Made by a program: the position numbers and the translations under genes. Source: Rhynchopus sp. YZ270_cl-10 (Eukaryota; Euglenozoa; Diplonemea; Diplonemida; Diplonemidae). Taken from it: 64,000 nucleotides of DNA. Every line of letters begins with the position of its first letter. Position 1 is the stretch's first letter. Location of the stretch: contig OZ037878.1 of assembly GCA_964035575.1 (NCBI GenBank), forward strand, positions 1,383,470 to 1,447,469, read 5' to 3'. The notes beneath the pieces were generated by a model that worked only from the letters and a program-made list of their open reading frames with translations, searched no databases and was not told the origin of the DNA. Of this stretch, positions 49,131 through 61,481 are shown piece after piece.

Positions 49131-50314
49131 ATGGATGACGACCAGCAAGCAATCGTCTGTGACAATGGGTCTGGGATGGTAAAGGCAGGTTTCGCAGGAG
49201 ACGATGCCCCGAGGTCCGTGTTTCCGTCCATTGTTGGAAGGCCAAAGACCGCTGCAGCAATGATGGGAACAGCAAAGAAGGAAGCCTATATTGGTGACGA
49301 TGCACAGTCCAAGCGTGGTATTCTGCTGATTAAGTATCCGATTGAGCATGGTATCATCACAAACTGGGATGACATGGAAAAGATCTGGCACCACACCTTC
49401 TTCAACGAGCTCCGTGTTGCACCTGAGGATCACCCTGTGCTTCTCACAGAAGCGCCCATGAACCCAAAGGCCAACCGTGAAAAGATGACACAGATCATGT
49501 TTGAGACGTTCAACAGCCCTGCAATGTACGTTGGGATCCAGGCGGTGCTGTCCCTGTACTCGTCTGGACGCACAACAGGCATTGTTCTCGACTCAGGAGA
49601 TGGTGTGACCCACACAGTTCCCATCTACGAGGGGTACTCTCTGCCACACGCCGTGCTTCGTATTGACATGGCTGGAAGAGACATGACAGACTGGATGATC
49701 AAGCTTCTGACAGAACGTGGTAACAGCTTTGTCACCTCTGCAGAGCGCGAGATTGTGCGTGATGTGAAAGAAAAGCTCGCCTACGTTGCCTTGGTATGAA
49801 TATTTTGTACAGGAAAAAGAAAACTCAAAAACCCACCACCATTTTACAGGACTTTGACGAGGAGATGTCCCTGGCCTCGTCATCGTCGTCGTTGGAAAAG
49901 GACTACGAGCTTCCCGATGGACAGGTGATCACAGTGGGCTCGGAGAGATTCCGTTGCCCTGAGGCACTCTTCAAGCCACAGTTCATTGGGCTTGAGGCAA
50001 ATGGCATCCATGAGACGGTGTACAACTCCATCATGAAGTGTGACATCGATGTGCGTAAGGACTTGTACGCCAACATTGTTCTCTCAGGAGGAACTACCAT
50101 GTACGAGGGGCTTGCAGACCGTCTTTCCAAGGAAGTCACAAACCTGGCACCAAACAGCATGAAGATCAAGGTTGTTGCCCCACCGGAGAGAAAGTACTCT
50201 GTGTGGATTGGAGGGTCTATTCTCTCTTCCCTTTCCACCTTTGCGTCTATGTGGGTCAAGAAGGAGGAGTATGATGAGAGTGGCCCAGGGATTGTTCATA
50301 AGAAGTGCTTCTAG
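49131..50314 (+). CDS. actin, one intron (375 residues)
   Basis: Conventional actin. The exons 49131-49793 and 49850-50314 give 221 + 154 residues, the standard length. Visible family marks are [18 protein letters not shown] (nucleotide cleft), [11 protein letters not shown] (phosphate loop 2), YVALDFDEEM across the splice site, and the C-terminal IVHKKCF. The 56-nt intron starts GTATGA and ends TTTACAG, splitting VAL from DFD. Actin forms filaments for cell shape, motility and transport. The second exon has several AGC/TCG Ser codons in [14 protein letters not shown], usual for the family. Confidence 0.97.
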
Positions 50315-51583
50315 TCACTGAAAACCACAAATGAACACAAAAATAAAAAAATGCAAAAGAAAAATCAAAACAAAAAACAAATACAAACTTTCGGGTGTCG
50401 GGGATAGGGTTATTGCGAGAACTTGCCTGTAGTGTGGATATTTTTTATTTTCGTGTGAGACAAAAGTTACAAACGATACAAACAAAAAAGCAAATATATT
50501 TTTAACACAAAACAAAAGCCAAAATAATAAAAGGAGATTGTCAGAGATGAATACAAAAGAAAATAAGACAAATAAGACAGCAAACAAAAAAAACACCAAA
50601 GCAGAAACAAAAGCAAAAAACAAAAACCAAAAAGAAAAAAAAATAAAAAAGAAACATACTATTTTCCCTGTTATGCTTGAAACACCAACCCATAAACCCC
50701 AACACACACACTACACAGAAAACAATATTCCGTAAATACCTCTGTCCAACACATACCTCCCTAACTAACAATAACAGAAACTAATATACCTCTTTCCAAG
50801 CCTCCATAGCATTAAGAATACCCTCTGCTACCTTCTCTATACAAACCTTTGCGCATAATGAAGAACATGCACAAAAGACAAGAAAACCGATACGGTTATT
50901 ATAGAATACTATAAAATATTTTCGGCGGTCTATGTGTTGAAAACAACATTTTCTATGATGGCACTCCTACCAACCATAAGAGGCATGAGTATCAGGTATA
51001 CACAGTGTACACAGTATACACTGTATATACTGTATACACAGCACTGATCATAGCCTATATGTTCCAAACTACATGTTCTATGGTGACGGCATTCCTACAA
51101 ACTCACTGACCAACCATAAGAGGCATGGGTTGCAGGTATACACAGTATACACAGTGTACACAGTACACACTATACACACTATACACACTATACACACTAT
51201 ACACACTATACACACTATACACACTATACACACTATACACACTATACACACTATACACACTATACACACTATACACACTATACACACTATACACACTATA
51301 CACACTATACACACTATACACACTATACACACTATACACACTATACACACTATACACACTATACACACTATACACACTATACACACTATACACACTATAC
51401 ACACTATACACAGTATACACAGTATACACAGTACACAGTGCTGATCATAGCCTATATGTTCCATGATGAGGACACTCCTACAAACTCCCCAACCTCACTG
51501 AACTGAGCCCATACCAACTCCCTCCACTCACTCCACCCACTCCACCCAGATATTAACACAAAAGTGACGCATATATTTTCACC
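50315..51583. repeat. intergenic with a 9-bp microsatellite
   Basis: 51136-51440 is a run of about 25 perfect CACACTATA units flanked by CACAGTATA variants. Just before it (51070-51130) is a single degenerate copy of the unit arrayed at 54-59 kb. The left part is A-rich with no gene. Confidence 0.85.
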
Positions 51584-52129
51584 ATGGGTAACATTACCTC
51601 TGCACTGACAACCCTCTTTGCAGGGAAGAAGAATGTGAAGATGCTGATGGTGGGGCTCGATGCTTCTGGCAAGACTACTGTGCTGTACAAGCTGAAGTTA
51701 GGGGATTTGATCACATCCATACCGACAATCGGGTTCAATGTGGAGACAGTGGAGTACAAGAACCTCAAGTTCACCATGTGGGACGTTGGTGGCCAGGACA
51801 AGCTGAGGCCGCTGTGGCGTCACTACTTTGAGGGGACTGATGGCATCATATTTGTTGTTGACAGCAACGACAGGGACAGAATTTCTCTTGCACGTGATGA
51901 GCTGCACAAGCTGGCAACAGATGATGCCCTCCGTGATGCAACACTTCTTGTGTTTGCAAACAAGCAGGATCTTCCAAAGGCGATGACACCAGCTGAAATG
52001 ACTGACAAACTTGGGCTGCACTCTCTAAGGCTCCGGGAGTGGTACATCCAGGGAAGTTGCGCTGCAACTGGTGAAGGTTTGTATGAAGGACTTGACTGGC
52101 TGTCATCCTCCATGAAGTCAAGAAACTAG
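51584..52129 (+). CDS. ARF1: ADP-ribosylation factor, class I type (181 residues), gene 1
   Basis: Small GTPase that recruits coats to Golgi membranes. Gly2 is in position for N-myristoylation after an amphipathic N-terminal helix. GLDASGKT is the P-loop, PTIGFNVE switch [14 protein letters not shown] switch II, NKQD the guanine specificity motif, and [15 protein letters not shown] the C-terminal signature. The length of 181 matches the family. P-loop Ser replaces the more common Ala. Single exon, with a GGTTTTTT just after the stop. A paralogue at 60025 differs at three residues. Confidence 0.97.
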   Translation: MGNITSALTTLFAGKKNVKMLMVGLDASGKTTVLYKLKLGDLITSIPTIGFNVETVEYKNLKFTMWDVGGQDKLRPLWRHYFEGTDGIIFVVDSNDRDRISLARDELHKLATDDALRDATLLVFANKQDLPKAMTPAEMTDKLGLHSLRLREWYIQGSCAATGEGLYEGLDWLSSSMKSRN

Positions 52130-52529
52130 GGTTTTTTAAAAGTCATAGGGAGGAAATACAAAAACTGAGACTGGGGAGGGACGACAAGACACATCTAGCC
52201 TGTCATGTCAATGTTTTCTTTAAATACAGAGATATGAAAACAAATTCTCCAACAAAAACAAAAAAGGAAAGTTCAATTAAACCCAATGCACCCGTATTTT
52301 TGCTTTATCACTTGTCTAAAATCTATTCATTCCTTCCTTCCATATTCTTTTGCCCAACACCTACACGCCAACATCAGCTTCTACTTTCCAACATCATACT
52401 ACAACATGCAAATATACAAGGTGAGGAATTCTGACCGCACTGCTTAATACAGACTGAGATACAGTAGTTTATCACACATGTTGGACTGGTGCATAAGGGT
52501 TCTGGGGAACCCTACGTACTATGAGTTTA
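52130..52529. other. 3' flank of ARF gene 1
   Basis: No gene. It is duplicated downstream of ARF gene 2 with small differences, so the duplication covers gene, 3' flank and the adjoining hairpin element. Confidence 0.75.
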
Positions 52530-52825
52530 CACAGTAATTCCCTGTGTATGACCCTGTAAGGGTACACAGACCTCAAACCTGGGTTTGCGGGTAGGCCAAG
52601 TAAATTGATGTCTACTACGTATTTTTGGGCCCACGACTACCATACTTCGACGCAATTGCTCCGATGAAGCCACTACAGTAAGCCATTTGAAAAAATATTT
52701 TTGGCCATTTTGGGATTTATGGACAGAAATGTTGACAAATCTGTCCATAAATTACGTTCTGTCCATAAAAGCCAGGATCCTGGCCAAAAATCCCTGTATT
52801 GAAAATACAGGGATTTTTGGCTGTT
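52530..52825. mobile_element. hairpin element, copy B
   Basis: About 295 bp: a CCCTGTGTATGACCCTGTAAGG-like left part, TGTCTACTACGTATTTTTGG, AATTGCTCCGATGAAGCC, then three TTATGGACAGA-type 12-mers and the terminal hairpin CCAAAAATCCCTGTATT/AATACAGGGATTTTTGG. Non-coding. Confidence 0.75.
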
Positions 52826-53053
52826 CCACACAGTCTACACTGTATACACAGTACACAGTGTACATAGTGCACAGTTTACACAGTACACAGTCTACACAGT
52901 ATACAGTACACAGTTTATACAGTACACAGTCTACACAGTATACACAGTACACAGTTTATACAGTACACAGTCTACACAGTATACAGTCTACACAGTACAC
53001 AGTCTACACAGTATACACAGTACACAGTTTACACAGTACACAGTTTATACAGC
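52826..53053. repeat. TACACAGT microsatellite
   Basis: Variable TACACAG, TATACAG and TCTACACAG units following directly on the hairpin element. Confidence 0.9.
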
Positions 53054-53625
53054 CCCGACGGCGGACCGCCCCCCATAGCACATTTTTGCGGTGCACGGGC
53101 GTACGGGATTAGTATCTTTTTTTCTTGAGCGGCCAGGTCCTGGACAAGTACGTTGTGCTTTTAGACCTACAAACTGTCTGGGGTGGTGGGACCTCGGGGC
53201 GAAGGGTGCTTCCCGGGACCCCAATATCCTACCACAAGGAGCTCGAGTCGTGCATGGAATGCAGGGTACTCTGAGCCGATTACTTCCACAACTCCCAGAT
53301 CCCAAGACCTCCACGGGGGGCAGGCCTCCACGGAAACCCGCGACCGCCGACACCTTAGCTCCGTACTGCCTCTGTCTGTAACCTGCCGGTCCCCCACCTA
53401 CCTACGCTTTTTGTGGTGTCTTTTTACGACGGTGGACCAAGGGGCTTTGCAGTGCAGTCAACGCAGGTTGGTTGTGATGAAAAGGGAACCTTAGCCAGCG
53501 CTAACCAGCGGCAGTTTTGACTCAGGGAGGAGTTTCTCACCGCAGACTGGCGACACACCCCCACTTTTTCGGGGTGGCTGCATTCCTCTTCGGAACGGGG
53601 TGTTCCATCCTATTTTTAAAAACGT
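53054..53625. other. GC-rich single-copy island inside the microsatellite
   Basis: About 570 bp with base composition unlike its surroundings, cutting the TACACAGT run in two. Reading frames of about 100 codons exist on both strands but none looks like a protein. I recognise no rRNA, tRNA or organelle gene. Confidence 0.5.
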
Positions 53626-53820
53626 TTATCAGTACACAGTTTATACAGTACACAGTCTACACAGTATACAGTCTACACAGTACACAGTTTATACAGTACA
53701 CAGTCTACACAGTATACAGTCTACACAGTACACAGTCTACACAGTATACACAGTATACACAGTATACACAGTATACACAGTATACACAGTATACACAGTA
53801 TACACAGTACACAGTGTGTA
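53626..53820. repeat. TACACAGT microsatellite, continued
   Basis: Same units as before the island, ending in seven or more perfect TATACACAG copies, then a second hairpin element. Confidence 0.9.
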
Positions 53821-54101
53821 CAGTAATTCCCTGTATACGGCCCAAAAAGGCACCCACAGACCTCAGTAGGCCAAGTAAATTGATGTCTACTACGTATTTT
53901 TGGGCCCACGACCACCATACTTCGACGCAATTGCTCCGATGAAGCCACTACAGTAAGCCATTTGAAAAAATATTTTTGGCCATTTTGGGATTTATGGACA
54001 GAAATGTTGACAAATCTGTCCATAAATTATGTTCTGTCCATAAAAGCCAGGATCCTGGCCAAAAATCCCTGTATTGAAAATACAGGGATTTTTGGCTGTA
54101 T
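53821..54101. mobile_element. hairpin element, copy C
   Basis: About 280 bp, nearly the same as copy B from TAGGCCAAGTAAATTGATG to the terminal hairpin. The microsatellite joins its left end directly. Confidence 0.75.
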
Positions 54102-54465
54102 AAGGCCCTCACACATACCTGGCTGGTAAACATGACTAAATGTGTAGTATGATCCATTAAAGCTGCGACCACCATATTTCGATGCAATTTCCCCGCTGCT
54201 TCCAATACAGTGTTCCTACTGGTAATGTACAGTTGATGATATTATATGCAGTTTCTATGGTATTTTGCTGCATGTGTCCCCATAAGGGTACCCCACGTAC
54301 CTGAGTGGTCCACATTACCAATTGTCTACTACACCCTGTGGGCCCTTCACTTTACAGTGTACTTTACACAGTAATTCCCTGTGTATGACCCTGTAAGGGT
54401 ACCCACATGCACACAGTATACACAGTGTATACAGTGCACACAGTGTACACATTCTATACAGTTTA
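54102..54465. other. degenerate pieces of the hairpin element
   Basis: Contains diverged parts of the same family (GCGACCACCATATTTCGATGC, near 54165; CCCTGTGTATGACCCTG, near 54375). No gene. Confidence 0.55.
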
Positions 54466-57400
54466 TACAGTATACACGATATACACAGGGCAAAATATTG
54501 CTAATATATGTTAAGATTATTATTCCTATGGTGACGGCACTCCTACAAACCCACTGACCAAGAATAAAAGGCAAGGGTTGCTGGTATACACAGTATACAC
54601 ACTGTACACAGTGTAAACAGTGTACACAGTGTACACAGTGTAAACAGTGTACACAGTGTACACAGTGTAAACAGTGTACACAGTGTATACAGTATACACG
54701 GTATACACAGGACAAAATATTGCTAATATATGTTAAGATTATTATTCCTATTGTGACGGCACTCCTACAAACCCACTGACCAACCATAAAAGGCATGGGT
54801 TGCTGGTATACACAGTATACACAGTGTACACAGTACACACTGTATACACAGTGTACACAGTGTAAACAGTGTACACAGTGTATACAGTATACACGGTATA
54901 CACAGGGCAAAATATTGCTAATATATGTTAAGATTATTATTCCTATGGTGACGGCACTCCTACAAACCCACTGACCAACCATAAAAGGCATGGGTTGCTG
55001 GTATACACAGTATACACAGTGTACACAGTGTAAACAGTGTACACAGTGTACACAGTGTATACAGTATACACGGTATACACAGGACAAAATATTGCTAATA
55101 TATGTTAAGATTATTATTCCGATTGTGACGGCACTCCTACAAACCCACTGACCAACCATAAAAGGCATGGGTTGCTGGTATACACAGTATACACAGTGTA
55201 CACAGTACACACTGTATACACAGTGTACACAGTGTAAACAGTGTACACAGTGTAAACAGTGTACACAGTGTATACAGTATACACGGTATACACAGGGCAA
55301 AATATTGCTAATATATGTTAAGATTATTATTCCTATGGTGACGGCATTCCTACAAACCCACTGACCAACCATAAAAGGCAAGGGTTGCTGGTATACACAG
55401 TATACACAGTGTACACAGTGTAAACAGTGTACACAGTGTAAACAGTGTACACAGTGTATACAGTATACACGGTATACACAGGGCAAAATATTGCTAATAT
55501 ATGTTAAGATTATTATTCCTATGGTGACGGCACTCCTACAAACCCACTGACCAACCATAAAAGGCATGGGTTGCTGGTATACACAGTATACACAGTGTAA
55601 ACAGTGTACACAGTGTAAACAGTGTACACAGTGTAAACAGTGTACACAGTGTATACAGTATACATGGTATACACAGGACAAAATATTGCTAATATATGTT
55701 AAGATTATTATTCCTATGGTGACGGCACTCCTACAAACCCACTGACCAACCATAAAAGGCAAGGGTTGCTGGTATACACAGTATACACAGTGTACACAGT
55801 ACACACTGTATACACAGTGTACACAGTGTATACAGTATACACGGTATACACAGGGCAAAATATTGCTAATATATGTTAAGATTATTATTCCTATGGTGAC
55901 GGCACTCCTACAAACTTTTTTTTTTTTTTTTTTTTTGGTGTTGTTCAACTTAGCCCTAGGCTCGCTTTTTTTTATCTACATCCAGTGACAGAGGGGGTAC
56001 TTACTAGTCAAGCGAGTATGTAAACAGCTAGATGTCCAGACAAGGGCACTTTACTATTGTACTGGCAAGACAGTGCCTGAAAACACAGTTAGTGGCACTA
56101 AAATAGAAAGCATGTGGGACAACTACAACCAACACTTCCCTGCAAATAAGCAAAAGGGTCGTATGTGAGTGCAATTTTTCCCAAAAGGAAAAGGGGAGGG
56201 GATGGGACGGGAGGGTTGCTCTGTCTACCGGTGTAGTTTTATTTTGCTTTGTCTTGGGGAGGGGAGGGGAGGAGAAGGAGGGGATTGAGTGAGCCGTTTC
56301 CTCTGTAACACACAAACAAATAAAAAGGAAGTTCCATAATCTTTTTAGTAGTTTTCTTTTTGGTGAAAATTTTTGAGAACTTCTGTAAGTGTGACCTGAC
56401 CCGACTGACTGACACCCAAAGGGTAAAACAACAATAACGCACAACAAAATCAACAACAACAATGGTGGGTCTCGTGCTTACCTGTGGTGGTTTTGAAAAA
56501 TGAAAAATTGAAATTGACCTTCACAAGGTAAAAATGAAAAACTAAAGGAGTGAAAAAAGGAACTCAAAGGACAAGAGTTCTGTACAAACTCTACTCTACT
56601 GCACAATCTATAAAAGTGGCCCAATGGCTCCTGATGCCACTGGCCTGGCTCTTAGACAGGTCTTCCTCCGAGACTGCCCTCTACCCTCAGAGCCTCGTCC
56701 AAGGGGTAAGGGCCGTCGCTGGGGTAGACCCGTCCTAGCCAGCAGCCAACCAAAAATATTAACAAATAGGGGCAAACCCCAAAGGATGAAAAGAACAAAA
56801 AACACAAAATAAAAAGGGTTAAAAATAAACATGGGGCAAACTGTCATTCTCACACACTCTCACCCTCTAACTCTCTAACTCTCTAATTCTTTTTATTCCC
56901 CTTTTTCCCCTTCCTTCCTCCGCTCTGTCTCCCCTTCTGTCCACCACCGCGACCATTGCGCCCTCTCTGCACCTCCTGGGGCGAGAGCACATGCTGCGTC
57001 GCTTGTGCCACTGCGTCGGTGAACACGTTCGACGTGTTGGACCTACCCTGAGCTGCATGGCGCTGGGGTCCTTTGTACCTACAATTTGTGCCTACAAACC
57101 CACTGACCAACCATAAAAGGCAAGGGTTGCTGGTATACACAGTATACACAGTGTACACAGTGTAAACAGTGTACACAGTGTATACAGTATACACGGTATA
57201 CACAGGACAAAATATTGCTAATATATGTTAAGATTATTATTCCTATGGTGACGGCACTCCTACAAACCCACTGACCAACCATAAAAGGCATGGGTTGCTG
57301 GTATACACAGTATACACAGTGTAAACAGTGTACACAGTGTAAACAGTGTACACAGTGTAAACAGTGTACACAGTGTATACAGTATACATGGTATACACAG

Positions 57401-59720
57401 GACAAAATATTGCTAATATATGTTAAGATTATTATTCCTATGGTGACGGCACTCCTACAAACCCACTGACCAACCATAAAAGGCAAGGGTTGCTGGTATA
57501 CACAGTATACACAGTGTACACAGTGTAAACAGTGTACACAGTGTATACAGTATACACGGTATACACAGGGCAAAATATTGCTAATATATGTTAAGATTAT
57601 TATTCCTATGGTGACGGCACTCCTACAAACCCACTGACCAACCATAAAAGGCAAGGGTTGCTGGTATACACAGTATACACAGTGTACACAGTACACACTG
57701 TATACACAGTGTACACAGTGTATACAGTATACACGGTATACACAGGGCAAAATATTGCTAATATATGTTAAGATTATTATTCCTATGGTGACGGCATTCC
57801 TACAAACCCACTGACCAACCATAAAAGGCAAGGGTTGCTGGTATACACAGTATACACAGTGTACACAGTGTAAACAGTGTACACAGTGTATACAGTATAC
57901 ACGGTATACACAGGACAAAATATTGCTAATATATGTTAAGATTATTATTCCTATGGTGACGGCACTCCTACAAACCCACTGACCAACCATAAAAGGCATG
58001 GGTTGCTGGTATACACAGTATACACAGTGTAAACAGTGTACACAGTGTAAACAGTGTACACAGTGTAAACAGTGTACACAGTGTATACAGTATACATGGT
58101 ATACACAGGACAAAATATTGCTAATATATGTTAAGATTATTATTCCTATGGTGACGGCACTCCTACAAACCCACTGACCAACCATAAAAGGCAAGGGTTG
58201 CTGGTATACACAGTATACACAGTGTACACAGTGTAAACAGTGTACACAGTGTATACAGTATACACGGTATACACAGGGCAAAATATTGCTAATATATGTT
58301 AAGATTATTATTCCTATGGTGACGGCACTCCTACAAACCCACTGACCAACCATAAAAGGCAAGGGTTGCTGGTATACACAGTATACACAGTGTACACAGT
58401 ACACACTGTATACACAGTGTACACAGTGTATACAGTATACACGGTATACACAGGGCAAAATATTGCTAATATATGTTAAGATTATTATTCCTATGGTGAC
58501 GGCATTCCTACAAACCCACTGACCAACCATAAAAGGCAAGGGTTGCTGGTATACACAGTATACACAGTGTACACAGTGTAAACAGTGTACACAGTGTACA
58601 CAGTGTAAACAGTGTACACAGTGTAAACAGTGTACACAGTGTATACAGTATACACGGTATACACAGGACAAAATATTGCTAATATATGTTAAGATTATTA
58701 TTCCGATTGTGACGGCACTCCTACAAACCCACTGACCAACCATAAAAGGCATGGGTTGCTGGTATACACAGTATACACAGTGTACACAGTGTAAACAGTG
58801 TACACAGTGTATACAGTATACACGGTATACACAGGGCAAAATATTGCTAATATATGTTAAGATTATTATTCCTATGGTGACGGCATTCCTACAAACCCAC
58901 TGACCAACCATAAAAGGCAAGGGTTGCTGGTATACACAGTATACACAGTGTACACAGTGTAAACAGTGTACACAGTGTATACAGTATACACGGTATACAC
59001 AGGGCAAAATATTGCTAATATATGTTAAGATTATTATTCCTATGGTGACGGCACTCCTACAAACCCACTGACCAACCATAAAAGGCAAGGGTTGCTGGTA
59101 TACACAGTATACACAGTGTACACAGTACACACTGTATACACAGTGTACACAGTGTAAACAGTGTACACAGTGTATACACTATACACGGTATACACAGGAC
59201 AAAATATTGCTAATATATGTTAAGATTATTATTCCTATGGTGACGGCATTCCTACAAACCCACTGACCAACCATAAAAGGCATGGGTTGCTGGTATACAC
59301 AGTATACACAGTGTACACAGTACACACTGTATACACAGTGTACACAGTGTAAACAGTGTACACAGTGTAAACAGTGTACACAGTGTATACAGTATACACG
59401 GTATACACAGGGCAAAATATTGCTAATATATGTTAAGATTATTATTCCTATGGTGACGGCACTCCTACAAACCCACTGACCAACCATAAAAGGCAAGGGT
59501 TGCTGGTATACACAGTATACACAGTGTACACAGTGTAAACAGTGTACACAGTGTATACACTATACACGGTATACACAGGACAAAATATTGCTAATATATG
59601 TTAAGATTATTATTCCTATGGTGACGGCACTCCTACAAACCCACTGACCAACCATAAAAGGCATGGGTTGCTGGTATACACAGTATACACACTCTACACT
59701 ATACACGGTATACATGGTCT
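54466..59720. repeat. tandem array of about 23 units (CCTATGGTGACGGCACTCC family)
   Basis: Each unit has a conserved part of about 95 bp (AATATTGCTAATATATG, ATTATTATTCCTATGGTGACG, CCTACAAACCCACTGACCAACC, GGGTTGCTGG) followed by a variable run of 9-bp TACACAGTG/TAAACAGTG units. Unit lengths run from about 165 to 220 bp and change mostly by 9. Because the changes are multiples of 3, the minus strand stays open for 533 codons (54347-55948) and 683 codons (57079-59130); I do not call these genes. The array is interrupted by the insertion at 55916-57090. Confidence 0.95.
55916..57090 (-). mobile_element. poly(A)-tailed retro-insertion with target-site duplication
   Basis: 1175 bp of unrelated sequence splits one array unit. 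It begins (plus strand) with 21 T, a poly(A) tail on the minus strand, and is flanked by CCTACAAAC on both sides (55907-55915 and 57091-57099). Its 5' end on the minus strand is an open frame of 69 codons ending at 56883 in a tail rich in Gly, Arg and Lys (RGRNGRGGGQKG, then GRKGKKGNKKN), followed by an apparent 3' UTR. It is a 5'-truncated retrocopy of an mRNA or the 3' end of a LINE; I recognise no reverse transcriptase. Confidence 0.8.
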
Positions 59721-60024
59721 CTATGTTGGAAAACAACACGTCCGATGATGACAGGACTCTTACACAAACAGTGAAGTGGACACTAGTGAGGTTGGCTGGC
59801 TAGTTGGTGTAGGGATTGTGTACAACTATGGTGTACACACCGTGGTGGGTTGGGGTTCCCTTATCTGTCTCTTATCAGGTCGGAGGTGTGTTACAAATCC
59901 CACCTCACTGAACTGACCCCAAACCCACCCCACAAACCCGCAAACGCCACTCCATTCACTCCACCCAGTCCACCCAGATATTAACACAAAACTCACACAT
60001 AAAGCTTCACCATATATTTTCACC
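59721..60024. other. 5' flank of ARF gene 2
   Basis: No gene. From about 59960 on it matches the leader of ARF gene 1 (CACCCAGATATTAACACAAAA). Confidence 0.6.
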
Positions 60025-60570
60025 ATGGGTAACATTGCCTCTGCACTGACAACCCTCTTTGCAGGGAAGAAGAATGTGAAGATGCTGATGGTGGGGCTCG
60101 ATGCTTCTGGCAAGACCACTGTGCTGTACAAGCTGAAGTTAGGGAATTTGATCACATCCATACCGACAATCGGGTTCAATGTGGAGACAGTGGAGTATAA
60201 GAACCTCAAGTTCACCATGTGGGACGTTGGTGGCCAGGACAAGCTGAGACCGCTGTGGCGCCACTACTTTGAGGGGACTGATGGCATCATATTTGTTGTT
60301 GACAGCAACGACAGGGACAGAATTTATCTTGCACGTGATGAACTGCACAAGCTGGCAACAGATGATGCCCTCCGTGATGCAACACTTCTTGTGTTTGCAA
60401 ACAAACAGGATCTTCCAAAGGCGATGACACCAGCTGAAATGACTGACAAACTTGGGCTGCACTCTCTAAGGCTCCGGGAGTGGTACATCCAGGGAAGTTG
60501 CGCTGCAACTGGTGAAGGTTTGTATGAAGGACTTGACTGGCTGTCATCCTCCATGAAATCAAGAAACTAG
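60025..60570 (+). CDS. ARF1: ADP-ribosylation factor, class I type (181 residues), gene 2
   Basis: Paralogue of the gene at 51584 with all GTPase motifs intact ([32 protein letters not shown]) and Gly2 for myristoylation. By eye it differs at residue 5 (Ala for Thr), in KLGNL (Asn for Asp) and in DRIYLARD (Tyr for Ser). Most DNA differences are silent, so both copies appear to be under selection. Single exon. Confidence 0.97.
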   Translation: MGNIASALTTLFAGKKNVKMLMVGLDASGKTTVLYKLKLGNLITSIPTIGFNVETVEYKNLKFTMWDVGGQDKLRPLWRHYFEGTDGIIFVVDSNDRDRIYLARDELHKLATDDALRDATLLVFANKQDLPKAMTPAEMTDKLGLHSLRLREWYIQGSCAATGEGLYEGLDWLSSSMKSRN

Positions 60571-60959
60571 GGTTTTTTTTAGGCCATAGGGAGGAAATAC
60601 AAAAACTGAGACTGGGGAAGGACGACAAGACACATCTAGCCTGTCATGTCAATGTTTTCTTTAAATACAGAGATATGCAAACAAATGCTCCAACAAAAAC
60701 AAAAAAAGAAAGTTCAATCAAACCCAATGCATCCGTATTTTGCTTTACCACTTGTCTAAAATCTATTTATTCCTTCCTTCCATATTCTTTTGCCAACACC
60801 CACACTCCAGCGTCAGCTTGTACTTGCCAACAACATACTACAACATGCAAACATACAATGTGAGGAATTCTGACACACTGCCCTAGTACATACTGAGCTG
60901 CAGTAGTATAGCACACAGGCATAAGGGTACTGGCGGAACCACGTACGTACCATGAGTTT
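60571..60959. other. 3' flank of ARF gene 2
   Basis: Matches the 3' flank of ARF gene 1 for about 330 bp with substitutions and small indels. No gene. Confidence 0.75.
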
Positions 60960-61243
60960 ACATAGTAGTTGCGTGTATGTGGTCCCATAAGGGTACCCAC
61001 ATACCTCAGTAGGCCACGTAAATTAATGTCTACTACGTATTTTTGGTCCCACGACCACCATACTTCGACACAATCGCCCAGATGAAGCCACTACAGTAAG
61101 CCATTAGAAAACATATTTTTGGCCATTTTGGGATTTATGGACAGAAATGTTGACAAATCTGTCCATAAATTACGTTCTGTCCATAAAAGCCAGGATCCTG
61201 ACCAAAAATCCCTGTATTGAAAAAACAGGAATTTTTGGCTGTA
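60960..61243. mobile_element. hairpin element, copy D
   Basis: About 284 bp, same layout as copy B. The terminal hairpin has a few changes. The satellite starts right after its GGCTGT end, just as the microsatellites follow copies B and (in part) C. Confidence 0.75.
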
Positions 61244-61481
61244 CAAACCCGCAGACCCGCAGACCCGCAGACCCGCAGACCCGCAGACCCGCAGACCCGC
61301 AGACCCGCAGACCCGCAGACCCGCAGACCCGCAGACCCGCAGACCCGCAGACCCGCAGACCCGCAGACCCGCAGACCCGCAGACCCGCAGACCCGCAGAC
61401 CCGCAGACCCGCAGACCCGCAGACCCGCAGACCCGCAGACCCGCAGACCCGCAGACCCGCAGACCCGCAGACCCGCAGACT
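61244..61481. repeat. CAGACCCG satellite
   Basis: About 28 perfect copies of an 8-bp unit, one base different from the AAACCCGC unit (CAGACCCG against CAAACCCG). Confidence 0.97.

Noticed and set aside
52220-52245. ACAGAGATATGA as a possible U6 core
   Set aside because: No U6 context such as the downstream stem; it lies in the ARF 3' flank, and no U6 was found in the window.
53045-53494. Frames of 96-103 codons in the GC-rich island
   Set aside because: Overlapping frames on both strands, low-complexity composition, no motif; expected in GC-rich DNA.
56461-56490. CTTACCTG as a possible standard U1 5' end
   Set aside because: No stem-loop I, U1A site or Sm site follows; it lies in the 3' UTR of the retro-insertion. 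A well-formed U1 is at 14161.
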